Origin: Myxococcales bacterium
GTDB taxonomy: Bacteria > Myxococcota_A > UBA9042 > UBA3505
Direction of reading: 5' to 3'
DNA length: 37,350 bases
Assembly: GCA_002728755.1 (NCBI GenBank)
Contig: PBVT01000123.1
Coordinates: forward strand, 64,538 to 101,887
The translations under genes and the position numbers were made by a program. Position 1 is the stretch's first letter; the number at the start of each line of letters is the position of its first letter. The notes under the pieces were generated by a model. That model was not told the DNA's origin. It ran no database searches and saw only the letters and a program-made list of their open reading frames with translations. Below, one piece after another: positions 8,949-18,728 of the stretch.

Positions 8949-11177
8949 TCAAGCGACGTCCTGCATCAAGGGCGGCGGTGGTGGCACATCCGTGGATGGT
9001 GTGGCCTCCAGCGAACGCAGCTCTGCGCGCATACGACGGAGGCAACGCTTCAGCTCTCGACGTTGGAGTTGTGTGGCCTTGGGATCGTGGAGAACCGTGT
9101 CGAAGAGGTACGACGCAGCAAAGAGCTGTTGCTGGATAGCCGGGCTCTGACTGCCCAGTGCGTGAGCCGCACGCCGGAGGTAGGTCCCGTAGGGTTCCGC
9201 GAGATGACGATCCCGATACAACCGCTCTAGCAGTGGACGTATGATCTTAAACTCTGGTGGTGGACGCGTACGCTGATTCTCTCCTCTACGCTCTCGTCTT
9301 GTTCGAATTCGCCAATACACGAAGGCGAAGAATAAGAGGACCAGGCCGGACAGAAGTAAGCCCTTTACGACCGGTCCCATATTTCGAACGCTCTTCTTCG
9401 CATCCTTGAAGCTTGTGTTCACCCCGCGGAAGAACTGCCGCTGCCGGGTTCCATTATAGCTGACCACCCAGACCAGCCAGCGCAAGCGAAGAGCCTGTAA
9501 CTGCCGCATAAACCAGGCGAATACACCGGTTGCTTCCGGTATAAAGACTCGGGGGGACGGATCATAATGAACCCACCCTTTTCCGGCGATAAAGACTTCA
9601 ACCCAGCTATGGGCGTCCTGGTTGCGCATCGTGAAAAAGCCCGCGGTTCGATTCCATTCGCCGCCAGCAAATCCACTGACAATACGCGAAGGGATCCCAA
9701 TAGAGCGCAACATCAGGACCATGGAGGAGGCAAAGTATTCACAATGTCCCTTTTTCCGCTCGAACAGAAAATACTCGATTGGATCTCTATTGGGTGCGAC
9801 GACCTCGTTCCTGGTATAGCCGTAGCGACCTCGTAGATTTTTTTCGACACGAGCTGCCGCCTGTAGGGGGTTGGTGGGATCCGCTCCCCATTCCAGGGCC
9901 AGGTCCGAAAGCGGCTTGGATAGATTCCGGGGAACATCCAGGTACCGAACGCGATGACGAGCATCGTCTGGGTCGAAGTCCTTTCCACCAGCGTCCCCCT
10001 TGGGAAAGAAGTCTACATCATAGATCAGCCGAAATCGCCGCCTGGAATTCTGGTACACATCTCCGTCTACATCCTGAAAAACGGAAACATGACGAGCATA
10101 GGGGCTGAAATCCCGACTCTGCGCCAGACTGATTCGGGTCGTCCCCATCGGCACAGGTAATACAGCAAGACTCGATGATATAGGCTCCAGGTAAACCCTG
10201 GCTTGAACAGGCTCCTCCGACTCCAGATACTTCGGCGGGAAGGGCATTCTGCTCTTCTTCTTATGCACATGGCCCAGACCCCGCTGTTCTATGCCGGTAC
10301 GGGACCAGGAACCTCTTTTGTAGGTGTGCTGGGTCCGGCCGCGAAGATACATCCGTAGAGGAGGTCGTTTGCCCACATGATCGGGCAACTGAACCCGCCC
10401 TATGGTTCGATTATCCGTATGTATCACTCCATGATTACCCAGAGTGATCTTATTAGCAAAGGCCGAAACCGACGCCGACGAACCACCACGAAATAGAAAG
10501 CCCAATCCCATACGTGGGAAAAACAGGAAGACCGTAGCCGTCAGCAGAAATAGAAGAATAGAGAGACCGGTGACCCCTAGAACGAATGGCCCCGAAATCC
10601 GTCGCGTCAGGCCCGCCATCACAACATCTGGATCGATTCCCATACTCTGGGCATCGGCCACCTGCCTGCAGGCGTCTCGATAGAAATGTGTGAGCAATAA
10701 GGCCCAGGTCATCAGGAGAAGCGTGATCAGGAAACTTAAAGCAAAGATAAGATCGGGATTGGCGATCGCGCCCACGATCAGGCCCATCATGGCCAGGGAG
10801 AGTATCTGTAGAATATCGGTCGGCTCCGTGCGCTGAAAAAGCTTCACCACCTGTACCGTCGCCATGAAAAGAACGGCTTCGTAGATATAGGCTCCGTTCA
10901 AAAAGGCTCGTATCCCAAAGAAGGCCAGAGAGACTACCAGGAGACCATTAAAGAACCCCCGATGTCTGGAAACGATATTGCTCCGCCCCAGAAAGATAGA
11001 AACAAATAAGGCGATCCCATTGACGAGCATCAAGATAGGAGGAAACTCTCCAGACAGCACCAGAACGAGCAAAGAGGCGCCCACGCAACCAATGGTCGTT
11101 AAATCCAGGAGCCGCACCATCGAACGCTGCGCCCTGTACACCAATTCGGCGGGGGGGGTTTGGGTCGTAGTCGTCAT
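8949..11177 (-). CDS. TgpA-like membrane transglutaminase/protease-fold protein
   Basis: 742 residues. The start at 11177 is chosen because it overlaps the upstream stop as ATGA; the frame is open seven codons further. The first 220 residues contain several hydrophobic helices (membrane domain, TgpA N-terminal type). An extracytoplasmic transglutaminase-like core follows with the triad in KGHCEYFASSMV (Cys), NQDAHSWVEVF (His) and VHYDPSPR (Asp). A further membrane helix (GLLLSGLVLLFFAFVYW) leads to a cytoplasmic helical tail of the DUF4129 kind. It is the last gene of the TPR-MoxR-DUF58 operon. Homologues act in the envelope and are essential in some species; the substrate is unknown. Confidence 0.92.
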   Translation of the reverse strand: MTTTTQTPPAELVYRAQRSMVRLLDLTTIGCVGASLLVLVLSGEFPPILMLVNGIALFVSIFLGRSNIVSRHRGFFNGLLVVSLAFFGIRAFLNGAYIYEAVLFMATVQVVKLFQRTEPTDILQILSLAMMGLIVGAIANPDLIFALSFLITLLLMTWALLLTHFYRDACRQVADAQSMGIDPDVVMAGLTRRISGPFVLGVTGLSILLFLLTATVFLFFPRMGLGFLFRGGSSASVSAFANKITLGNHGVIHTDNRTIGRVQLPDHVGKRPPLRMYLRGRTQHTYKRGSWSRTGIEQRGLGHVHKKKSRMPFPPKYLESEEPVQARVYLEPISSSLAVLPVPMGTTRISLAQSRDFSPYARHVSVFQDVDGDVYQNSRRRFRLIYDVDFFPKGDAGGKDFDPDDARHRVRYLDVPRNLSKPLSDLALEWGADPTNPLQAAARVEKNLRGRYGYTRNEVVAPNRDPIEYFLFERKKGHCEYFASSMVLMLRSIGIPSRIVSGFAGGEWNRTAGFFTMRNQDAHSWVEVFIAGKGWVHYDPSPRVFIPEATGVFAWFMRQLQALRLRWLVWVVSYNGTRQRQFFRGVNTSFKDAKKSVRNMGPVVKGLLLSGLVLLFFAFVYWRIRTRRERRGENQRTRPPPEFKIIRPLLERLYRDRHLAEPYGTYLRRAAHALGSQSPAIQQQLFAASYLFDTVLHDPKATQLQRRELKRCLRRMRAELRSLEATPSTDVPPPPPLMQDVA

Positions 11178-12262
11178 TCTACACGCACCAGGTCCCAATG
11201 TGGGGCGTCGCCCCGAAATCCGAGATCCAGAGGTTTTCCAAAGGGGTCCTTCGCACGAATGATCACACCCGCCGATGCCCTGGACCCACTGGCCGGTTCC
11301 TCCGCCAATGCGTTTAAGATACGCCTACGCTGGGAAGGGCCTCGTTGCGCAGTGACCTTCTGGGTTGGAGTCTCCAACTCCACCAGATAGCCCGCATCAA
11401 GACCAGCGACCGCCAAAGACGCGGCCATCTCGGCATAGGCGTCTTCCTGGGCTGCTTCATCCAGGGAGGGGATTACACATGAAATCGATAGGCGGGGAGA
11501 GCCTGGCAATTCCAGCTCACGCACGACGGGACGAGTGGCCCGAGCCGTAAGGCGCCAATGAATGCGCTTAATCGGGTCTCCCGAACGATACTCACGAACA
11601 CTGAAGAATTCTTCGCCGGTAACCGACACATATCCGGCCTGATCGGAATATTGCTGCTCCGAATGGGTCGGGGGATCGAGATGCACGGGATGGATGCGAG
11701 GCCAGACCCGGTAGGTACTCTCCACCTCGAGAAGCCGACTCTTGGAGACAAAACCAAAGGGGAAATCGGTCTCCAACCGAGCCCGCGGGGATGCATAAAT
11801 CCCTCTGCGGAGAAACCGTGTGCGCATAATGAACCGTTGTCGCTCACCTGCAACCAGCTGCGGCGCATAGGCTGGAACCGTTTCGGCGACTCCATCCTCC
11901 AGTACTGGCGATGCACGCAACGAATAGACGCGCCCCCAACGACCGAGAAACTTAAACCCCACCGGGATACGGGTTGTCTCCCCCACATGCAGACCGTCGG
12001 GCGGTAGGAAGTCGACACGAGCCCGATTGAGCATTCGTTCGGAAAGGACCCCACTGAGGGAGATGATCGAAAGCAGAAAGCCCAGCAGAAGATAGAGGAG
12101 GTTATGGCCCGTGTTGATCGCAGCAATGCCAAGGCCAAAGATCATCACGATCAGCCAGACACCCTCCCGGTAAACTTGTAGCCGACGTGGTAGACGACGA
12201 TACAGGTCTATCTGTTCTTCAATGGTTCGAGCTTTCTTCTTTTTGCGCCGAAACCAACTCAT
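11174..12262 (-). CDS. DUF58 domain protein
   Basis: 362 residues. It has a basic start MSWFRRKKKKAR, two closely spaced membrane helices (about 36-75), then a beta-rich segment and the DUF58 signature EEFFSVREYRSGDPIKRIHW (about 215-235), followed by RPVVRELE. DUF58 proteins carry a vWA-like fold and are almost always encoded next to MoxR ATPases and TgpA-type transglutaminases, as here. The gene overlaps both neighbours by 4 bp. It is probably the membrane partner of the MoxR chaperone; the molecular role of the family is not established. Confidence 0.93.
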   Translation of the reverse strand: MSWFRRKKKKARTIEEQIDLYRRLPRRLQVYREGVWLIVMIFGLGIAAINTGHNLLYLLLGFLLSIISLSGVLSERMLNRARVDFLPPDGLHVGETTRIPVGFKFLGRWGRVYSLRASPVLEDGVAETVPAYAPQLVAGERQRFIMRTRFLRRGIYASPRARLETDFPFGFVSKSRLLEVESTYRVWPRIHPVHLDPPTHSEQQYSDQAGYVSVTGEEFFSVREYRSGDPIKRIHWRLTARATRPVVRELELPGSPRLSISCVIPSLDEAAQEDAYAEMAASLAVAGLDAGYLVELETPTQKVTAQRGPSQRRRILNALAEEPASGSRASAGVIIRAKDPFGKPLDLGFRGDAPHWDLVRVE

Positions 12263-13227
12263 TGAACGGGGGTCTGTTCCAGGATTTCCAGAAGTACGGC
12301 CTCCTCTCGTTCTCGACCGGTCTGCTGTTGCCCGGCAGAAAGCTGGATTCGATGGCTGAAGACCGCCAACATCAACGCCCGTACATCTTCCGAGGTCACA
12401 AAATCACGCTGCTCAAGAAAGGCTCTGGCCTGCGCTGCGCGAGACAAAGCGATCGCCCCTCGAGGGCTTACACCCAGAAGAATCTCCGGGTGCTCACGAG
12501 TTGCGCGGACAAGTTTCAAAAGGTCACGCCCTACCGAATCTTTCAGTGCTACACGACTGACAGCATCCTGGTATGAACGGAGAAGATCGGCCGATAAGAT
12601 CTCGGGAACAACATCTACGGCGTCTGATGCCCCAAAGTCCTGGACGATGGACAGCTCTTCCTCTGGGTCCGGATAGCCAAGCGTGAGCCGTAACATGAAA
12701 CGATCCATCTGGGATTCCGGTAGAGGATAGGTTCCGTGATGCTCCTTCGGATTCTGGGTGGCTAATACTATGAAGGGATCGGGGAGCTTTCGTGTCGTCT
12801 GTTCGACCGAGATGCTCCCTTCACTCATGGCCTCCAATAACGCCGACTGGGTCCGCGGCGTCGTGCGATTAATCTCATCACCGAGAACCACATGGGCAAA
12901 CACGGGTCCCTCATGAAACTTGAATTCGGTGGATTTCGCATCGTAGACCGACACCCCCAGGATGTCCGCCGGTAGCATATCACTGGTAAATTGAATTCGG
13001 CTGAAGGATGCGCCGATTCCTTTGGCCAACGCTCTGGCTAATGTGGTCTTCCCCACACCAGGAACATCTTCAATAAGGATATGGCCACGGCCAAGTACTG
13101 CGATAACGGCAAGCCGAACGGCTTCTGGCTTACCTCGAATTGCACGGTTGAGGGCTGCTTCCAACTCCAACACATCACGGGCAAGGTCTTTTGCGGGCTT
13201 CTCAGCGGGTTTTGTGACCACGGTCAC
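12259..13227 (-). CDS. MoxR-family AAA+ ATPase
   Basis: 322 residues, typical size. It has Walker A GVPGVGKTTLA, the MoxR-specific RIQFTSDMLPADILGVSVY, Walker B VVLGDEINRTTPRTQSALLEAM, sensor 1 VLATQNPKEHHGTYPLPESQ and the arginine-finger region SQMDRFMLRL. It acts as a chaperone-like ATPase with DUF58 and vWA proteins. It overlaps the TPR lipoprotein gene upstream and the DUF58 gene downstream by 4 bp each, so the proteins are produced in step. Confidence 0.96.
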   Translation of the reverse strand: MTVVTKPAEKPAKDLARDVLELEAALNRAIRGKPEAVRLAVIAVLGRGHILIEDVPGVGKTTLARALAKGIGASFSRIQFTSDMLPADILGVSVYDAKSTEFKFHEGPVFAHVVLGDEINRTTPRTQSALLEAMSEGSISVEQTTRKLPDPFIVLATQNPKEHHGTYPLPESQMDRFMLRLTLGYPDPEEELSIVQDFGASDAVDVVPEILSADLLRSYQDAVSRVALKDSVGRDLLKLVRATREHPEILLGVSPRGAIALSRAAQARAFLEQRDFVTSEDVRALMLAVFSHRIQLSAGQQQTGREREEAVLLEILEQTPVQ

Positions 13228-14486
13228 CTCTTCTTTGGTGAAGGCTTCGAACGTTTATCATAGCGGGTATCTTCACACCTTTGTACCTCGTTCGTTAGCT
13301 CGAGCGCAAAAGTCGGGTCCGACATCACACTACGGGCCCTCGATTCCAGAAGCCGCGGATACCCCTGCTTATTCCAATGGGAAGTGACATTGGAGAGCTT
13401 CGGACGGCCTCCCTTCCCCGAACAGATGACCTGACTCACGACCAGAAGAAGGCGAATCCGAAACACCAACGCTTCTAACGCGACATCGGAAACCAATACG
13501 CGGGATGGAATCGCAGCGATCTGTTGGCTCGCCTCTTCAATTTGGCCCTGCTCCAATAGAATCGTCAGATAATTCCCCCATATGGTTCCCGGATGTTGCC
13601 CGAGAGCAACGGCCTTGAGGATCCAGAGCCTCGCCTCCTCAAAACGTCCAACGCCTGCATAGGCGACAGCCAGGTTGTTGGTAATGGATGGATCATCTGG
13701 CAGGCCTCGCAGCGCCTCTTCAAAGCTGGAGACCGCGTCTGCATGTTGACCGAGCTTTAGCTCCACAAAGCCCAGAGAACGCCATGCCGGAGAATTTTCC
13801 GAATCCTCTTCAACCAGCCCAAGAAATACGGTTCGAGCCTCGGTAAGGAAATTCGAATTGGCCAATAGGCCTCCCAATAACATCTGGCTCTTCGTATCCG
13901 CTGGATGCCCACTGACATACCCACGGAGCTGTTTCAAAGCGACGGCTGGCTTCCCTTGTAAAATCAGTAGCCGGACCGCCCCCAGGAAGAGTTCGGGATC
14001 GTCTGGGTATAGGGGTTTCAACGAGGTATAGATTCGTTCCGCGAGCTTCAGCTCGTTACGTTTCAATGCCAGTTCGGCGGTCTGCAGACCCACCGCGCGG
14101 CGCAGTTCTTCAGGGGCTATGGGCCATAATTTCCGCAACCGAACCAAAGCCTCGGTATCGCGCCCCAATAAGAGTAACGCCTTTGCATAATCCCATTGCA
14201 GTGGAAACGAGGTCGAACCATCGTAACGTTCGAGAATCTGTAGGGCCTCTTTACCCCGACCGGCCCGCAAGGCCACCTGAATCTGAACATGGTCGCGTTT
14301 CCGACGTATCTCCTCGTCCCCATCGACTCTCGACAATATTTTATGCGCCTGTTCGAGCTGACCCGCTTTTAGATATTCGCGAGCACGTTCGATGTCTTCG
14401 TTCGGATCGCCTGCCCCCAGGGTCGCACACCCCGACAGCATCACGGCAAAGAGAGCACCAACCAACGCAAGATGGAATCGAATCAT
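13224..14486 (-). CDS. TPR-repeat lipoprotein, first gene of the MoxR operon
   Basis: 420 residues from ATG 14486; a TTG seven codons upstream is the alternative start. The N-terminus is a lipoprotein signal (MIRFHLALVGALFAVMLSGC). The body is a run of TPR-like helix pairs: AREYLKAGQLEQAHKIL, LLLGRDTEALVRLRKLWP, SLGFVELKLGQHADAVSSFEEALRG split over neighbouring units, and NNLAVAYAGVGRFEEARLWILKAV. The C-terminal 80 residues are less regular and basic. It probably sits at a membrane facing the periplasm and serves as a scaffold for the DUF58/transglutaminase machinery encoded next to it. That link is inferred from gene order and coupling. Confidence 0.86.
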   Translation of the reverse strand: MIRFHLALVGALFAVMLSGCATLGAGDPNEDIERAREYLKAGQLEQAHKILSRVDGDEEIRRKRDHVQIQVALRAGRGKEALQILERYDGSTSFPLQWDYAKALLLLGRDTEALVRLRKLWPIAPEELRRAVGLQTAELALKRNELKLAERIYTSLKPLYPDDPELFLGAVRLLILQGKPAVALKQLRGYVSGHPADTKSQMLLGGLLANSNFLTEARTVFLGLVEEDSENSPAWRSLGFVELKLGQHADAVSSFEEALRGLPDDPSITNNLAVAYAGVGRFEEARLWILKAVALGQHPGTIWGNYLTILLEQGQIEEASQQIAAIPSRVLVSDVALEALVFRIRLLLVVSQVICSGKGGRPKLSNVTSHWNKQGYPRLLESRARSVMSDPTFALELTNEVQRCEDTRYDKRSKPSPKKR

Positions 14487-14539
14487 TGGGGCATCATACC
14501 GGCGCAAACATCTCTCGGCCAGCTACGCTATATCGCTTC

Positions 14540-15760
14540 TCATCGACTGGAAACGGCACCCAGAATACCTTTGAGATACCGCCCTTCTGGTGCAGCAGTC
14601 ACAACCGGATGATCCATTCCCGCACCCAACTCTTCGTGCACATGGAGAATCCGACCGGTTTTCCGAGCCACATCCGTCAACATTCTGGAAAACATGCTTC
14701 CATCCACGTGGCCAGAGCAGGAATAGCTCATGAATAGCCCCTCATCGGTCACCAGGCGAAGAGCCGCCGTATTCATCGCCTCATATTTCTTCAATCCCTG
14801 TACCTGCGCTTTCTTGCTCTTCACCAATTTGGGAGGGTCAAGAACAACGATATCAAAGGAATTGGGCGGGAAGGTACGGCAGACTCGAATCGCGTCTTCC
14901 GCCATAAACTCGATATTGTTCAAGTTGTTCAGGGCTGCGTTCTTCTTGGCGTATTCCACCATCACCTTACTGCTATCGACTCCCAGAACTCGGCGAGCGC
15001 CGGCTTTGGCCGCGTTGAGAGCGAAACCCCCCGTCGATGTACATAGATCCAGAACATTGGCTCCTTTACAGAGGGTCGCCAATCGGGCGCGATTGACCTG
15101 CTGATCGAGGTAATGCCCCGTTTTCTGGCTTCGCAGAAGATCCACCTCGTATTGAATACCGTTCTCTTGGAAACACGCGACATATTCCGTTCGATCGGAG
15201 TCCCCATCCACATGTTCGATGCCGTAGATTTGTTCTAAATCGGCGACCTGGTCATCGACCCTGTGCACCACATCGTTCAAAGACAAGATGTCCCGTAGCA
15301 ACTGGGCCACCAACTTTCGCCGTGACCAGAGAGCGGCGGAGCCATGCCGAACCGACGCGACGTCTCCGAGAACATCGACGGTTAATCCAGGAAGCCGGTC
15401 CCCCTCTGCGTTGATCAACCGATAGGCGTTGGTGTCTCCCGAGGGGATGCCTAGGCGTACTCTACGCTCCAAAGCCTGACGTATCCGGAGCTCTATGGTC
15501 CGATTCACGCTTACGCCCTCTGAACTCTGGTCGTAGCCCCACATGCGGACACGGAAACCAGAATTCGGACTGAAAACTCCCCAGCCCAAGACCTTTTTAT
15601 CTGGATCGACAACCCATACAGGATCTCCTGCCTCCGGCTGTCCAACGACATTGGATACCGCGCCAGCAAAGACCCATGGATGGCCGGAATGGATCGGTCG
15701 TACTCTACCTTTTCGTAGAACGACCGACCCCGACGGAACGTCCTTTGGAGCCTGATCCAT
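14540..15760 (-). CDS. rlmI: RlmI-like class I rRNA (cytosine-C5) methyltransferase
   Basis: 406 residues. A PUA-type RNA-binding domain (about 10-80, with RPIHSGHPWVFAGAV) is followed by a Rossmann SAM-dependent methyltransferase. Visible motifs are LDLCTSTGGFALNAAKAGA (SAM loop), LGVDSS, FDIVVLDPPKLVKSK and the catalytic-type Cys in SYSCSGHVDG. This order is that of RlmI, which makes m5C in 23S rRNA, and of related YccW/Cxx proteins; the exact target base is not provable here. The start shares a TGATG with the gyrA stop, so it is translationally coupled to gyrase, an unusual pairing. Confidence 0.9.
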   Translation of the reverse strand: MDQAPKDVPSGSVVLRKGRVRPIHSGHPWVFAGAVSNVVGQPEAGDPVWVVDPDKKVLGWGVFSPNSGFRVRMWGYDQSSEGVSVNRTIELRIRQALERRVRLGIPSGDTNAYRLINAEGDRLPGLTVDVLGDVASVRHGSAALWSRRKLVAQLLRDILSLNDVVHRVDDQVADLEQIYGIEHVDGDSDRTEYVACFQENGIQYEVDLLRSQKTGHYLDQQVNRARLATLCKGANVLDLCTSTGGFALNAAKAGARRVLGVDSSKVMVEYAKKNAALNNLNNIEFMAEDAIRVCRTFPPNSFDIVVLDPPKLVKSKKAQVQGLKKYEAMNTAALRLVTDEGLFMSYSCSGHVDGSMFSRMLTDVARKTGRILHVHEELGAGMDHPVVTAAPEGRYLKGILGAVSSR

Positions 15761-18363
15761 CAGTCATCCTCGGGATTCTCGTCCCCTTCTTCTTCTACGT
15801 CTTCTGCCGGTTCATCTGCCGCTTCGTCATCGGTCGATTCCGCCTCTTCGGCCGGTGCTTCCGCACCCTCTGCCGCTTCCACAGCCTCGCCGTCGACCTC
15901 TTCACCAGACTCTTCGTCATCATCGCCCGACACAATTCGCTCGACCGCCACAATATTATGGGTGTCCGGCACATCAAAGAGCTTCACTCCCTGTGTATTT
16001 CGACCGATGACACGAATCTCCTTCGCGCGAATTCGGATCATCTGCCCACCATCGGTAACGAGAAGCAGGTCATCATCATCCTCGACCTGCAACGCCGCCA
16101 CAACCGGGCCATTTCGATCACTGCATTGGATGGTAATGATACCCTTTCCACCGCGGTTCTGAACCCGATATTCATCGATATTGGAGCGTTTTCCGTATCC
16201 ATTGGTTGTTACAGAAAGAACGGTGATCCCTTCTTCTACAGATTCGGCACTGACGACCTTATCGTCTTTCCGAAGCCGGATACCGATTACACCACGAGCG
16301 CTTCGACCCATGGGTCGGACCTTGTCTTCCGGGAAGCGGATAGACAGTCCCTTCTGGGTGGACAACAGAAGCTCCTGGTCCCCACGAATGGGTAGAACTC
16401 GTACAAGATCATCACCATGGTTCAGCGAGATCGCGATCTTTCCATTCGAACGGATGGACTCGTATTGGGCCAATGGCGTCTTCTTAACGTGTCCCTGGGC
16501 CGTGGAGAAGAACATATAGTCGTAGTCTTCATAACTACGGATCGGTAGGACCGCACAGACCTTCTCTTCCTTCGCAACAGGAATCATCTGTACAATCGGC
16601 TTGCCTCGATGACGTCCCGTCTCGGTGGGAGTGACCTGATACACTTTGATCTTATAGACCTTACCAAAGTTCGTGAAGATCAAGAGCTGGGTGTGCAACG
16701 TCGTATGGAATACATCCGTTAACACATCTTCATCTCGTAACTTCGCACCGACCTTGCCCTTACCGCCGCGTCGCTGGGACTGGAATAGGGAGACAGGCAT
16801 ACGCTTGATGTAGCCGGTATGGCTGATGGTAACCACCGCATCGTCGTCGGGAATGAGATCTTCATAGTCGAGGTTCAGATCGGCTTCGATGATCACAGTA
16901 CGACGCGCATCACCATAGCGCTCGCGAATGTCTTCAAGCTCTTCGACAACCACGTTCATGAGAAGCTCGTCCGATCCAAGGATGCCCTTCAGGCGCTCCA
17001 TCTCGGCTTCGACCTCACGTAGTTCTTCAAGAATCTTGTCACGCTCCATCCCAGTAAGGCGGTGCAGGCGCAAGTCCAGGATAGCCTGGGCCTGTATTTC
17101 ACTAAACGCAAACTGGCCAACCAACCGTATCTTGGCTTCAGGAGAATCCTTACTTCCGCGGATCGTGGCAATAACCTCATCGATATTATCGAGGGCAATG
17201 TTGTAACCCTTCAGAATATGATGGCGATCTTCGGCCTTTTTCAGTTCATACCGACAACGACGGGTTACCACATCACGACGATGGTCAATGAAATGGCTGA
17301 GAATATCCTTTAGACCAAGACAGCGCGGCTGACCATTGACGATGGCCAACATATTGAGCGCAAAGCTACCCTGTAGGTTCGTATGGGCGAACAGCTGATT
17401 TTGTACAACTTCCGGGGTGGCATCTCGCTTGAGCAGAATTACGATCCGCATGCCATGTCGGTCGGATTCGTCGCGGATATCGCTGATTCCTTCCAATCGC
17501 TTCTCTTGTACCAGCGATGCGATGCGCTCAATCAAACGAGCTTTATTGGTCTGATACGGCAACTCGGTGACCACAAGGACATGTCGCCCCTGCTTGGTCT
17601 CTTCCACATCGATTTTGGCCCGCATTCGCACGGAACCACGGCCTGTCGTATAGGCGTCAACAAGCCCTTTTTTGCCGAACATGAAACCGCTGGTTGGGAA
17701 GTCCGGGCCTTTGATGTGCTCCATCAAGCCCTCGACACCAAGACTCGAATCTCGAATCAGAGCGATGGTTCCATTAATAACCTCGGTAAGGTTATGAGGC
17801 GGGATATTGGTAGCCATACCAACCGCGATCCCAGCGGAACCATTGACCAGTAATTGCGGGAAGCGTGCCGGTAGAACCGTGGGCTCCTTCATCGAACCAT
17901 CATAGTTCGGAGCAAAGTCCACGGTGTTTTTCTCGAGGTCGGCCAATAATTCATGGGCCAATCGCGTCATTCGAACTTCGGTATAACGCATGGCGGCCGC
18001 CGAGTCCCCATCGATCGAGCCAAAGTTCCCCTGTCCGTCGACTAGCGGATAACGCATGGCGAAATCCTGCGCCAGACGTACCAGAGTATCGTAGGCCGCC
18101 TGATCTCCATGGGGATGATATTTACCGATGACATCACCGACGATACGGGCCGATTTCTTATACGGACCATTCCAGTTGTTCTTCTGCTCGTGCATCGCGA
18201 AGAGAACACGACGGTGGACGGGCTTCAGCCCATCACGAACGTCCGGGATGGCGCGTCCAATGATGACGCTCATGGCATAGTCCACATAGGACGTGCGCAT
18301 TTCGTCTTCGATATTTACCGGAGTAATAGTACCCAGATTTGGAGACTCGGGGTTGTCGCTCAT
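15760..18363 (-). CDS. gyrA: DNA gyrase subunit A
   Basis: 867 residues. The breakage-reunion domain has [29 protein letters not shown] and the catalytic Tyr127 in [10 protein letters not shown]. The C-terminal beta-pinwheel contains the GyrA box [12 protein letters not shown], which distinguishes gyrase from topoisomerase IV. The protein ends in a strongly acidic tail of about 60 residues rich in Glu, Asp and Ala. Position 88 (equivalent to E. coli Ser83 in the quinolone region) is Gln in [10 protein letters not shown], while the Asp87 equivalent is kept. GAGGG lies 4 nt before the ATG. gyrB is not in the window. It negatively supercoils DNA with GyrB. Confidence 0.98.
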   Translation of the reverse strand: MSDNPESPNLGTITPVNIEDEMRTSYVDYAMSVIIGRAIPDVRDGLKPVHRRVLFAMHEQKNNWNGPYKKSARIVGDVIGKYHPHGDQAAYDTLVRLAQDFAMRYPLVDGQGNFGSIDGDSAAAMRYTEVRMTRLAHELLADLEKNTVDFAPNYDGSMKEPTVLPARFPQLLVNGSAGIAVGMATNIPPHNLTEVINGTIALIRDSSLGVEGLMEHIKGPDFPTSGFMFGKKGLVDAYTTGRGSVRMRAKIDVEETKQGRHVLVVTELPYQTNKARLIERIASLVQEKRLEGISDIRDESDRHGMRIVILLKRDATPEVVQNQLFAHTNLQGSFALNMLAIVNGQPRCLGLKDILSHFIDHRRDVVTRRCRYELKKAEDRHHILKGYNIALDNIDEVIATIRGSKDSPEAKIRLVGQFAFSEIQAQAILDLRLHRLTGMERDKILEELREVEAEMERLKGILGSDELLMNVVVEELEDIRERYGDARRTVIIEADLNLDYEDLIPDDDAVVTISHTGYIKRMPVSLFQSQRRGGKGKVGAKLRDEDVLTDVFHTTLHTQLLIFTNFGKVYKIKVYQVTPTETGRHRGKPIVQMIPVAKEEKVCAVLPIRSYEDYDYMFFSTAQGHVKKTPLAQYESIRSNGKIAISLNHGDDLVRVLPIRGDQELLLSTQKGLSIRFPEDKVRPMGRSARGVIGIRLRKDDKVVSAESVEEGITVLSVTTNGYGKRSNIDEYRVQNRGGKGIITIQCSDRNGPVVAALQVEDDDDLLLVTDGGQMIRIRAKEIRVIGRNTQGVKLFDVPDTHNIVAVERIVSGDDDEESGEEVDGEAVEAAEGAEAPAEEAESTDDEAADEPAEDVEEEGDENPEDD

Positions 18364-18728
18364 CGTACCCTCAATCGGAACTCAAAAAACGGTGTTAAAA
18401 AGACGGCCTTCGCGCTCGCACATGAGGAAAGATACAGCACCGTTTTCACTGCGATTTCCAACGAGGTACAAGGACTCTACGGAACTTATAATTGGGGGGG
18501 TAGAGCGTCAACTGAAATCGCCCGTTTTTTCAGGCCATTGCACGCTTTTTTTGGCCTCTCAAAAACCGGGTTTGGAAGGCCAGGAAATCATGCACAATTT
18601 TTTGGCTTTCACTTCGAAAAAAATCCGGTTACATTCCCTGCCTGTTTTTCGACTCTGGGCGGAACCAACCGCCACATTCTTCGACCCTACCACCGGCCTA
18701 TTTCAAAAAGGCTATATAAGAGGACGTT
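18364..18728. other. 365-bp divergent intergenic region between gyrA and purE
   Basis: This is the only gap above 300 bp. It must contain promoters for gyrA (minus) and purE (plus). Visible content: several A and T runs and a run of seven G near 18494; a TATAAT at 18487-18492 on the plus strand without a good -35 box 17 bp upstream; an imperfect hairpin at 18553-18581; and AGAGGA just before the purE ATG. No ORF of coding quality lies wholly inside it. Long open frames that enter it from gyrA are antisense shadows. Confidence 0.6.
18553..18581. repeat. Hairpin in the gyrA-purE leader region
   Basis: GGCCT pairs with AGGCC at the ends, and an inner AAACC-G-GGTTT palindrome stacks inside with small mismatches between. 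The T-run on the plus strand precedes the hairpin rather than following it, so it is not an intrinsic terminator. It could be a 5'-leader structure of purE mRNA. Confidence 0.4.

Noticed and set aside
11473..12138. 221-codon alternative minus-strand frame inside the DUF58 gene
   Set aside because: Shifted frame within a gene whose DUF58 motif and 4-bp overlaps fix the true frame.
15676..16395. 239-codon plus-strand frame opposite gyrA and the methyltransferase
   Set aside because: Antisense to the acidic gyrA tail and beta-pinwheel; Phe/Cys/Arg-rich composition is the complement of Asp/Glu codons.
18553..18581. Hairpin as a rho-independent terminator
   Set aside because: The T-run precedes the stem on the plus strand and an A-run follows on the minus strand, so neither strand fits.
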